A DNA stretch of 8,393 nucleotides from Accumulibacter sp. Its GTDB lineage: Bacteria; Pseudomonadota; Gammaproteobacteria; Burkholderiales; Rhodocyclaceae. The DNA lies in the NCBI GenBank assembly GCA_003538495.1, contig DPSD01000178.1, forward strand, positions 1,393 through 9,785. The letters run 5' to 3'. The notes below the pieces were generated by a model. It saw only the letters and a list, made by a program, of their open reading frames with translations. It was not told where the DNA came from and did no database searches. Made by a program: the position numbers and the translations under genes. Shown here piece by piece: positions 1 to 4,842 of the stretch (position 1 is its first letter; each line of letters opens with the position of its first letter).

Positions 1-585
1 CTCAAGGCGCTGAAGACGCTGCCGCCCAAGCCCTACACGCAGGGCGAGTTGATCAAGGCCATGAAGACCGTCGCCAAGTTCGTGACCGACCCGCGCCTGA
101 AACAGAAGCTGCGGGATACCACCGGCATCGGCACCGAGGCGACACGCGCCAACATCATCAGCGGTCTGATCGGTCGCGGCTACCTGGTCAAGAAAGGCCG
201 CGCCGTGCGCGCTTCCGACGCGGCATTCACGCTCATCGACGCGGTGCCCTCGGCCATCGCCGACCCCGGCACCACGGCGGTGTGGGAGCAGGCGCTCGAC
301 ATGATCGAGGCCGGCCAGATGGCGCTGGACACCTTCATCGAGAAGCAGTCCATGTGGGTCGGTCAGCTCGTGCAGCAATACAGCGGCGCGACGCTCTCGC
401 TCAAGCTGCCGCCGGCGCCGGCCTGCCCGCAGTGCGGCGCGCCGATGCAGCAGCGCACGGGCAAGAGCGGCGCGTTCTGGTCCTGCTCGCGCTACCCGGA
501 CTGCAAGGGCACGCTGCCGATCGAGTCCCCGACGGGGCGGCGCAGCGCACCGCGCAAGCGGCGCGCTGCCTCCAAGGCGTCCTGA
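1..585 (+). CDS. topB: DNA topoisomerase III, C-terminal part (5' end outside window)
   Basis: The reading frame is open from base 1 to the TGA at 583-585, giving 194 residues of a larger type IA topoisomerase. It starts with LPPKPYTQGELIKAM, typical of the stretch after the catalytic domain of TopB-like enzymes, followed by TTGIGTEATRANIISGL, a well-conserved type IA block. A C-terminal zinc ribbon is visible: CPQCG at nt 424-438 and CSRYPDC at nt 484-504, four cysteines as in topoisomerase DNA-binding zinc fingers. A basic tail (RRSAPRKRRAASK) follows. Type IA enzymes cut and pass single DNA strands through a tyrosine; that tyrosine lies upstream of the window. ICEs of the SPI-7/PAGI-2 type carry topB near ssb in their replication/maintenance module, which fits the genes downstream. 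The family call is secure; the complete length cannot be judged. Confidence 0.93.
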   Translation, partial: LKALKTLPPKPYTQGELIKAMKTVAKFVTDPRLKQKLRDTTGIGTEATRANIISGLIGRGYLVKKGRAVRASDAAFTLIDAVPSAIADPGTTAVWEQALDMIEAGQMALDTFIEKQSMWVGQLVQQYSGATLSLKLPPAPACPQCGAPMQQRTGKSGAFWSCSRYPDCKGTLPIESPTGRRSAPRKRRAASKAS

Positions 586-1023
586 TCCTCGCTTTCCCCT
601 GCCGCGCCGGCCACTTCACTGGCGGCGAGGCAAACGTCCCGCACCGCGCGGGACTCCAAAGCGCGCGTCTCCTTCTGCAACGGTGTGCGCGCCCCGTCTG
701 CCCGGCATCGGGCGACGGGGCGAGAAGGTCATTGCTCCACGAATCGCGCCCGCCGCCATTCCCTTGATCGGTGTGCCTTGCCTCGGCCACGAGGGGCTTC
801 CTGACGCCTTGCCGCCGCGCGAGCCGTGAGGAGGCCACTTGGGCCGAGGGTATTCCGTGCCGGTGCCCGCCGGCGGAACAACGGGCTCCCTTTGTGTGTG
901 GATGCACGCCAGAGGTTTCCGGCCCCAGCCACGAAACGGGCCGGGTGCGATTGCTGACGCAGCGAACGGCTTTGACGACGGCCTGCGCTGACGCAGCCCA
1001 CAGGTGGTTTTCCTTCCTCTCCA

Positions 1024-1048
1024 GCCGAAGGCCCGCGTGGCCTTCGGC
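1024..1048 (+). repeat. Perfect 10-bp inverted repeat
   Basis: The arms 1024-1033 and 1039-1048 are exact complements around a 5-nt loop (CGCGT). No T-run follows on the + strand, so it is a poor intrinsic terminator. It may be part of a structured transcript or a protein-binding palindrome upstream of the first three-stem element. Confidence 0.55.
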
Positions 1049-1099
1049 GCCCTGGTCCTTGCCTTGTCCCGTGACGCGGGCCTGCCCTAAAGCGGGCCG

Positions 1100-1250
1100 T
1101 CCGCGATTCGGTTTTCCCTGCGACGGCAGCCATGCTTCGCGCCCATCCTCACCCATGCGTTGCTGACAGTCGTCAGCGGCATGCCCTGGCAGTCTCGGTC
1201 TTCAAGACTGCAACGCGGTTCGCCGCGTTGACCGATCCAGTCCGCTTCGC
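1100..1250 (+). ncRNA. Three-stem structured RNA element, copy A (5' leader of the 78-aa gene)
   Basis: Core stems are: stem 1 GCTGAC 1162-1167 with 1172-1177; stem 2 GCAGTCT 1189-1195 with 1205-1211, 9-nt loop containing CTTCA; stem 3 AACGCGG 1212-1218 with 1223-1229, closed by a UUCG tetraloop. The linker between stems 1 and 2 contains GGCATGCCCTG. The same order, spacing and loop features recur at 3045-3190 and 4562-4706, with paired changes that keep the stems. This copy sits about 130 nt before the 1364 start. Upstream similarity to the other copies (1100-1160) is weaker than in the core. It is probably a cis-acting RNA leader. The published radC RNA motif, found in proteobacterial leaders of mobile-element and DNA-modifying genes, is one candidate identity, not verified here. 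Confidence 0.7.
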
Positions 1251-1334
1251 ATCGCCCACCGCGGACGCTCGCCGGCCTGGCGACGATGCACTTTTCTCAA
1301 CCACCCGAGGGGAACCCCATCCCCTGTGGGATGC

Positions 1335-1360
1335 GTGCTCCCCGACCCACCAAGGAGCAC
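1335..1360 (+). promoter_or_regulatory. Hairpin that covers the ribosome binding site of the 78-aa gene
   Basis: GTGCTCC (1335-1341) is the exact complement of GGAGCAC (1354-1360), with a 12-nt loop. The Shine-Dalgarno AAGGAG (1352-1357) lies mostly in the 3' arm, so folding would hide it. Just upstream is another 6-bp hairpin, CATCCC 1318-1323 with GGGATG 1328-1333. Together with the three-stem element further upstream, this suggests translational control of the gene at 1364. The pairing is seen in the sequence; the regulatory role is inference. Confidence 0.5.
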
Positions 1361-1363
1361 GGC

Positions 1364-1600
1364 ATGTCTGAACCTTCCGCATCTTCCTCTGCAACCGCAG
1401 TGCGCAGTGGTGCGCTGGCGCTGGCCTGGACCGGCAAGCGTCTGCCGCTACAGGTGCTGCGCAGCGCGGCCGGCCAATACATCGGCACGCAAGACGACGA
1501 AGGCCCGGTATCGCGGGAGTCCGTCGAGTATTTCCCGACCCACCTCGCAGCACAGCGCGCCCTGGATACCCATGCCTGGACACAGCGCGCTCACCCCTGA
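1364..1600 (+). CDS. Small conserved-type ICE protein, 78 aa, unknown function
   Basis: I do not recognise a named family. The ATG at 1364 is chosen because AAGGAG (1352-1357) lies 6 nt upstream; extension to 1286 would run through the leader hairpins. The protein has a Ser/Ala-rich N-terminus (residues 1-20), then a compact part with KRLPLQVLRSAAGQYIG and GPVSRESVEYF, and a short helical C-terminal stretch (LAAQRALDTHAW). There is no signal peptide, membrane segment or cysteine. Only 25 bp separate its stop from the next gene, with no hairpin between, so the two are almost certainly co-transcribed and probably translated from one message. Its leader holds copy A of the three-stem element and an RBS-covering hairpin. 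The gene is likely real; its function is unknown. Confidence 0.75.
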   Translation: MSEPSASSSATAVRSGALALAWTGKRLPLQVLRSAAGQYIGTQDDEGPVSRESVEYFPTHLAAQRALDTHAWTQRAHP

Positions 1601-1625
1601 TTCCCACCCTTCAAGGAGTTCTCTC

Positions 1626-2018
1626 ATGAATCTGTCTTTGCCCGAAGACGTGCTCGATCAGATGGCGCTGGAACAGGCGCACTTCGACGCTGCACCGCTG
1701 GCCTTCTTCGAGGCCTGGAAGCGCGGCGCGCAGATCGCCGGCCACGAGTGGTTCGGCGACGGCACACGCGAAGGTCTGCAGCGTGCCACCACCAAGTGGG
1801 ACCTGCGGCCCAACATGCTGATGCTCAACGATGCCCTGGGCGTGCTGAGCAGCGGTCAACGCATGTTCCTGTCCGCGATGGTGAGCTTCTACAACTCCCG
1901 CGAGGGCGGCGCGATGCTCAAGCGTTGCGGCTTCGAGGGGCTGTCCGACTTCGGCGGCCTCGATCTGGAACGGCGCCAGGTCATCGCTGACCTCACGCTG
2001 CACTACAACGGCTGGTGA
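1626..2018 (+). CDS. Conserved-type ICE hypothetical protein, 130 aa
   Basis: The start at 1626 has AAGGAG at 1613-1618, 7 nt upstream; longer in-frame extension overlaps the previous gene in another frame and is rejected. The product is soluble and looks mainly helical: an acidic N-terminal helix (LPEDVLDQMALEQAHF), a central part with FFEAWKRGAQIAGHEWF and LRPNMLMLNDALGVLSSGQ, and a C-terminal part ending in TLHYNGW. The segment GQRMFLSAMVSFYNSREGGAML is well ordered and suggests a true folded domain. There are no transmembrane segments, and its single cysteine is in KRCGF. I do not recognise a family. It follows the 78-aa gene by 25 bp and is followed by a strong terminator-like hairpin at 2059-2094, so the pair could form a small unit of its own. 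Confidence 0.8.
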   Translation: MNLSLPEDVLDQMALEQAHFDAAPLAFFEAWKRGAQIAGHEWFGDGTREGLQRATTKWDLRPNMLMLNDALGVLSSGQRMFLSAMVSFYNSREGGAMLKRCGFEGLSDFGGLDLERRQVIADLTLHYNGW

Positions 2019-2058
2019 ACCGCGCCTGGCAACCCACCGTCCTTTCATCCCAACCCAC

Positions 2059-2102
2059 GAGGGACATGCGTCCCCGTTCGGGGCCATGTCCCTCCTTCTT
2101 TT
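2059..2102 (+). terminator. Terminator-like hairpin after the 130-aa gene
   Basis: GAGGGACATG (2059-2068) pairs with CATGTCCCTC (2085-2094); an inner CCCC/GGGG stem (2072-2075 with 2080-2083) closes a GTTC loop. The tail CTTCTTTT (2095-2102) follows directly. This is the most convincing intrinsic terminator in the window. An 8-codon reading frame with its own Shine-Dalgarno starts 14 nt later. Confidence 0.7.
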
Positions 2103-2115
2103 CGCAGGAGCGGCC

Positions 2116-2142
2116 ATGTCCCGAATCAGCATCTTCCACTGA
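2116..2142 (+). other. Possible 8-codon leader peptide (MSRISIFH)
   Basis: ATG at 2116 is preceded by AGGAG (2106-2110) with 5-nt spacing and reaches TGA at 2140-2142. It lies between a terminator-like hairpin and a stretch of hairpins before the 238-aa gene, and is in the same frame as that gene. It has no run of one amino acid that would suggest classical attenuation. It could be a leader peptide, the remnant of a deleted gene, or chance. Evidence is limited to the good ribosome binding site and position. Confidence 0.3.
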
Positions 2143-2211
2143 CCCGCACCGCCCGCCACCAGGGCGGTCCGACGCCGCGGCCGGCTGACCGGCTGCCACT
2201 TCATCCACCCG

Positions 2212-2268
2212 CTGGGGTTCAATCCCCGGCAGGGGATTGCCTCGGCCATCCTCTGCTGGAGGAATCCC
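2212..2268 (+). promoter_or_regulatory. Alternative hairpins around the ribosome binding site of the 238-aa gene
   Basis: GGGGATT (2232-2238) can pair with the upstream AATCCCC (2221-2227, GGCA loop) or, as GGGATT, with the downstream AATCCC (2263-2268) just before the ATG. In the second fold an inner stem CCTC (2250-2253) with GAGG (2259-2262) captures the Shine-Dalgarno GGAGGA (2258-2263). The two folds exclude each other, as expected for a translational on/off switch. GC-rich sequence makes such pairings common, so this is only suggestive. Confidence 0.4.
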
Positions 2269-2985
2269 ATGTCCCATTCCAACAACCCCTTTGTCCGCGG
2301 CTACGATGGCCTGTCCGTGCAACGGCTGCTGGCGATTTCCTACGACGACGACTGCCCGCTGAGCTATCTGCCGCTGCACGTCTCGCAGTCGCATCTGCCC
2401 GACAGCCAGGTCGAGCGCCATGCCTGCGTCTTCGGCGACGACTTCGCGCTGATCACGGAAGGCCAGAACGTGCCGCCCGAGCTGGACGCGCAGTGTCCCA
2501 GCCACGGCGTCGCCCGAAACCTCGTCTACGCCGTCATGGCCGAAGAAGCCGGCCAGCCGCTGCACGTCGGCGATACCTACTCCGAGGAAGCCGCGCGCGA
2601 GGTGGTGCGGCGCCTGCGCTTCGAGACCGGCTTCTACAGCCGTGCCTGGGAAATCAGCTCGGCGCACATCACCGAGGAGGCCGGCCGCTATCTGGCCAAC
2701 CTGGCCGACATCGCCACGCCGAGCGGTTTTCTGTTCATCGCCTTCCGCATTCCCTACAGCCCGGCGGTCGGCGTGAAGCTGATCGCCACGCCCTGGACGG
2801 ATGCGAACGTGCAGCAGGTCGAGGGCATCACCGCCGAAGAACTGCGGCAGGAGCACCGGGCCAAGGGCATGCCGGAGTCCCTCGTGGAAGTGTTGCACCT
2901 GGCTGCGCTCGCCGACGTTCGCATGTTGGTGTTCGATGCCGGCGCGCCCGTGCTGGACGGACTGACGCTCTACGACGACGAGTAA
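2269..2985 (+). CDS. Conserved ICE protein, 238 aa, possibly DUF5983-like
   Basis: The ATG at 2269 has GGAGGA (2258-2263) 5 nt upstream. The protein begins with NNPFVRGYDGLSVQRLLAISYDDDC, a conserved-looking opening, and has a central helical region (EEAAREVVRRLRFETGFYS, residues 105-123), the segment RAWEISSAHI (125-134) and a conserved-looking C-terminal end (VLHLAALADVRMLVF, ending LTLYDDE). No signal peptide or membrane span is seen; it should be cytoplasmic. I recall similar proteins annotated as DUF5983 in Pseudomonas-type ICEs next to the STY4534-family gene, but this is memory rather than a search. Its biochemical role is unknown. It is flanked by a leader with alternative RBS hairpins and a terminator-like hairpin at 2995. 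Confidence 0.85.
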   Translation: MSHSNNPFVRGYDGLSVQRLLAISYDDDCPLSYLPLHVSQSHLPDSQVERHACVFGDDFALITEGQNVPPELDAQCPSHGVARNLVYAVMAEEAGQPLHVGDTYSEEAAREVVRRLRFETGFYSRAWEISSAHITEEAGRYLANLADIATPSGFLFIAFRIPYSPAVGVKLIATPWTDANVQQVEGITAEELRQEHRAKGMPESLVEVLHLAALADVRMLVFDAGAPVLDGLTLYDDE

Positions 2986-2994
2986 CCCCCTCTT

Positions 2995-3019
2995 GAGCCC
3001 CGTGCGGGGCTCTTCTTTT
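2995..3019 (+). terminator. Terminator-like hairpin after the 238-aa gene
   Basis: GAGCCCC (2995-3001) pairs with GGGGCTC (3006-3012) around GTGC, followed by TTCTTTT. It starts 10 nt after the stop codon and is a good rho-independent terminator candidate. A 283-bp gap follows, large enough for a new promoter and the second three-stem element. Confidence 0.7.
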
Positions 3020-3044
3020 CCGCGGAACGCGGTGCCGGCGCGTT

Positions 3045-3190
3045 GCCGATTCCAGGCGGACGGCCGCCGCCATGTGCCGCACGCTGGCCGCATGTTCGCT
3101 GGCGTTGCCGGCAGCATGCCCAGGCAGTCGAGACCTTCAAGACTGCGGCGCGGTTCGCCGTGCTGGTTGTTTCGTTCTCCGGGCGCACCC
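3045..3190 (+). ncRNA. Three-stem structured RNA element, copy B (5' leader of the 266-aa gene)
   Basis: Stem 1 is weaker here: GCTGG 3098-3102 with CCGGC 3108-3112. Stem 2 is GCAGTC 3124-3129 with GACTGC 3141-3146, 11-nt loop ending CTTCAA. Stem 3 is GCGCGG 3148-3153 with CCGTGC 3158-3163, including one G-U pair, closed by UUCG. The linker ATGCCCAG is shared with copy C. The octamer TGCCGATT at 3045-3052 lies 45-46 nt before stem 1, nearly the same distance as in copy C (4562-4569), so homology extends beyond the stems. The element ends about 80-105 nt before the ATG at 3269 and follows a terminator-like hairpin. Confidence 0.7.
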
Positions 3191-3210
3191 GCGTCCATCC
3201 ACCTCACCCT

Positions 3211-3247
3211 CAAGGGACCGACCTCCCTTGCGGGCGGGAGTCCCTTG
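3211..3247 (+). promoter_or_regulatory. Mutually exclusive hairpins just before the 266-aa gene
   Basis: CAAGGGA (3211-3217) can pair with TCCCTTG at 3224-3230 (6-nt loop) or with an identical TCCCTTG at 3241-3247, the latter enclosing CTCCC 3223-3227 with GGGAG 3236-3240. The Shine-Dalgarno AAGGAG (3256-3261) follows 8 nt later. The duplicated 7-mer target is seen directly; a role in attenuation or RBS access is inference. Confidence 0.4.
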
Positions 3248-3268
3248 GTTGCCACAAGGAGTCTCCCC

Positions 3269-4069
3269 ATGGATACCCAAGCCATCCGTGCACAGATGCC
3301 GACGCTCGTTGTCGGTCATGTGCCTTCCAACGTCCGTTCGTTCAAGTTCAACATCTTCGACGGCCAGCCCAAGGTTTCGACGCTGGGCTTTCACATCGAT
3401 CCGAAGCCTTTCGAGGGCAAGGTCATCGCCACCACCGACGAGGCCATCGTCGTCAAGACGGGACGGGCCGAGTTCGCGGTGCTTGATCGCACGCTCGTGA
3501 CCGAAGTGCCCGACGAGGGCGCCAAGGTGCAGGTCGAACCCTATGTCAGACGCCGCTTCGACGGTCAGCGGGCGGACACGCCCGAGGAGCAGACCGAGTT
3601 CACCGCCGACGGCCAGCCCTACACGGTGAAGCGGTTCGTGCTCGGGTCCGCACCGGCGAAGCTGCCGATCCCCGAGCCGCGCTGCCCCGAGCTGCAGGAA
3701 CTGATCGACCAACTGGAGCAGTTGCCCGCTCCCGACGGCTTCCGGCGCATCACCCACATGCTGGTGGATGCCGGTGCGCGGGACATCACCTGGGTCGATC
3801 CGCTGCCCGCCGACATCATCCGCACGCCACCGGCCATCGGCTTCACCGTCGCCACGATGAAGTTCCAGGGTCACGTCACCGTGCTGTATGAGCGTGGCCT
3901 CGACCTCTACGCGGTCGAGCTGCGCCGCGACGGCGAGCTGATTGAACGGGTCGATGAGGTGTTCTTCGACACCCTCGGCGAGACGCTGGAACGGCTGATC
4001 GACGACGGGAGCTGGCGCCGCATCCGAGTGCAGTGCCTGTTGTCGGGTCGCAAGGCTGTCCGGCACTGA
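3269..4069 (+). CDS. ICE protein of unknown function, 266 aa
   Basis: The ATG at 3269 is chosen for AAGGAG (3256-3261) with 7-nt spacing; the longer frame back to 2993 would translate the structured leader. The N-terminal third looks beta-rich (VRSFKFNIFDGQPKVSTLGF, FEGKVIATTDEAIVVKTG, FAVLDRTLV), like a small barrel or sandwich. The middle has an acidic/proline stretch (TPEEQTEFTADGQPYTVKRF) and LPIPEPRCPELQELIDQLEQL. The C-terminal half has beta/alpha segments (HVTVLYERGLDLYAVELRR, VDEVFFDTLGETLERLIDD) and a basic end. No signal peptide or membrane span is seen. I do not recognise a family. It forms a pair with the DUF3085 gene 66 bp downstream and follows copy B of the three-stem element. 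Confidence 0.85.
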   Translation: MDTQAIRAQMPTLVVGHVPSNVRSFKFNIFDGQPKVSTLGFHIDPKPFEGKVIATTDEAIVVKTGRAEFAVLDRTLVTEVPDEGAKVQVEPYVRRRFDGQRADTPEEQTEFTADGQPYTVKRFVLGSAPAKLPIPEPRCPELQELIDQLEQLPAPDGFRRITHMLVDAGARDITWVDPLPADIIRTPPAIGFTVATMKFQGHVTVLYERGLDLYAVELRRDGELIERVDEVFFDTLGETLERLIDDGSWRRIRVQCLLSGRKAVRH

Positions 4070-4079
4070 TCTCCCAGCA

Positions 4080-4114
4080 GCTTCCCGCCTTCGCGGCGGG
4101 AAGCCTCTCTTCCT
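4080..4114 (+). terminator. Hairpin between the 266-aa and DUF3085 genes
   Basis: A perfect 10-bp stem, GCTTCCCGCC (4080-4089) with GGCGGGAAGC (4095-4104), has a TTCGC loop and a pyrimidine tail CTCTCTTCCT. It ends 18 nt before the next Shine-Dalgarno, leaving no room for a separate promoter, so it is either a leaky terminator, an attenuator or an mRNA-stabilising hairpin. Confidence 0.55.
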
Positions 4115-4135
4115 GCATCCCTGGAGATCACACCC

Positions 4136-4498
4136 ATGACTGTTCGATTCAAAGGCACGGAGCTGCGGCCCGTGCTCGCCGAAGCGGTGGCGAATCAATG
4201 CCGCGTCATCCTGGTCAAGGATCAGGGCGTGTACTTCCTGGCCGAGCGCGGCGAGCGCCGACCCGATGGTCGCCAGAAGACCATCGCCTATGCCGCCGGC
4301 TGCAACCCGGATGTCGATGCGTTCGATGACTGGTGGGAGCTGGCGCGCGCCGAGTTCGGCGGCGATGACTTTGGCGAGTTCTTCGATCCACAGGAGGGCG
4401 TGTTTGCGCGCATCCTGCACAGCGAGGACGACCTCGACGTGTCCGCCACCACGACACACCTGTCGCTGCAGGCGGTTCCTCCGCCCAGCGGTAACTGA
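4136..4498 (+). CDS. DUF3085 family protein, 120 aa
   Basis: The sequence matches my knowledge of the DUF3085 family: an opening VRFKGTELRPVLAEAV, then CRVILVKDQGVYFLAERGERRPDGRQ split across residues 22-47, then AAGCNPDVDAFDDWWELARAEFGGDDFGEFF. Its length fits the family. The ATG at 4136 has GGAG (4123-4126), spacing 9 nt. The protein is acidic, with 21 Asp/Glu against 12 Lys/Arg, most of the acid in residues 59-101. No function is established that I know of; the family is found on ICEs and plasmids of proteobacteria. The gene lies 66 bp after the 266-aa gene and before a terminator-like hairpin at 4512. A DNA-mimic or antirestriction role would be speculation from composition alone. Confidence 0.88.
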   Translation: MTVRFKGTELRPVLAEAVANQCRVILVKDQGVYFLAERGERRPDGRQKTIAYAAGCNPDVDAFDDWWELARAEFGGDDFGEFFDPQEGVFARILHSEDDLDVSATTTHLSLQAVPPPSGN

Positions 4499-4511
4499 CC
4501 GCCCATCCCTG

Positions 4512-4537
4512 GCCCCCGCTCCGGGGGCTTCTTTCTT
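4512..4537 (+). terminator. Terminator-like hairpin after the DUF3085 gene
   Basis: GCCCCCG (4512-4518) pairs with CGGGGGC (4522-4528) around CTC and is followed by TTCTTTCTT. It is a good intrinsic terminator candidate 13 nt after the stop codon, and is followed by the 344-bp gap that holds copy C of the three-stem element. Confidence 0.68.
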
Positions 4538-4561
4538 CCCGGCAATGCGGACAGCCGCGAG

Positions 4562-4706
4562 TGCCGATTGCCGCTCGCATGCGCGCCGTCCTGGCGCCAC
4601 GCTTCCGGCCATGTTCCGCTGACGTCCGTCAGCGACATGCCCAGGCAGCCACGATCTTCAAGGCTGCGATGCGGTTCCGACCGCGTTGATCACTCCAGTT
4701 CGCACC
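4562..4706 (+). ncRNA. Three-stem structured RNA element, copy C (5' leader of the DUF3577 gene)
   Basis: Stem 1 is CGCTGAC 4617-4623 with GTCAGCG 4628-4634. Stem 2 is GCAGCC 4645-4650 with GGCTGC 4662-4667, 11-nt loop ending CTTCAA. Stem 3 is ATGCGGT 4669-4675 with ACCGCGT 4680-4686 around TCCG, a second member of the UNCG tetraloop class. Relative to copies A and B, stem 2 has a T-A pair replaced by C-G, a true compensatory change. The linker ACATGCCCAG is shared with copy B. Downstream, a 7-bp hairpin (GCCATCG 4725-4731 with CGATGGC 4737-4743) and a CACACC/GGTGTG stem (4783-4788 with 4806-4811) fill the rest of the leader before the ATG at 4843. Confidence 0.72.
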
Positions 4707-4842
4707 GGCATCCATGCGCGAACGGCCATCGGTTTTCGATGGCGATGCCACCAAGCTGTTCCATCAACCCACGCGGGGGTTCCACACCTTCCCCGCCTTG
4801 GGTCGGGTGTGTCTCCGCCTCTTTGTTCCCAGGAGATTCACC

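Larger units (their letters stand above)
586..1363. other. Long intergenic region with many hairpins and no convincing gene
   Basis: No reading frame here has a good Shine-Dalgarno, a family resemblance or a plausible composition; predicted peptides are Arg/Ser/Pro/Cys-rich shadows. The DNA is rich in inverted repeats: 636-654 (7 bp stem), 691-721 (8+5 bp with one bulged base, GCAT loop), 919-944 (7 bp), 983-996 (5 bp, CTGA loop) and 1024-1048 (perfect 10 bp, GCCGAAGGCC with its complement, 5-nt loop). An 11-bp direct repeat, GCTGACGCAGC, lies at 953-963 and 987-997. The last 250 bases hold the first copy of the three-stem RNA element and a hairpin over the next ribosome binding site. The region could hold a noncoding RNA, the promoter for the downstream genes, or an origin. 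I see no clear sigma-70 promoter. Confidence 0.6.

Noticed and set aside
636..721. Hairpins at 636-654 and 691-721 as topB terminators
   Set aside because: Neither is followed by a T-run on the + strand, so intrinsic termination is not supported; kept only as structure of the gap.
401..1156. 251-aa minus-strand frame across the end of topB and the gap after it
   Set aside because: No ribosome binding site was noted, composition is Arg/Ala/Pro/Cys-biased, and it overlaps the certain topB gene antisense. It looks like a GC-rich shadow; database copies of such frames would reflect DNA conservation rather than protein.
771..1166. 131-aa plus-strand frame in the noncoding gap
   Set aside because: No Shine-Dalgarno before its start, unlikely composition rich in Arg, Pro, Ser and Cys, and it runs through several hairpins and into the first three-stem element.
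1228..1262. TTGACC after stem 3 of copy A as a -35 box (TTGATC in copy C)
   Set aside because: No acceptable -10 box at 16-18 nt in either copy, and copy B lacks the hexamer. The bases are partly within stem 3, so conservation is better explained by the RNA fold.
2212..2238. T-arm-like sequence GGGGTTCAATCCCC suggesting a tRNA
   Set aside because: The T-stem cannot form 5 bp with a 7-nt loop, and no acceptor, D or anticodon arms are found around it. It is better read as part of the leader hairpins.
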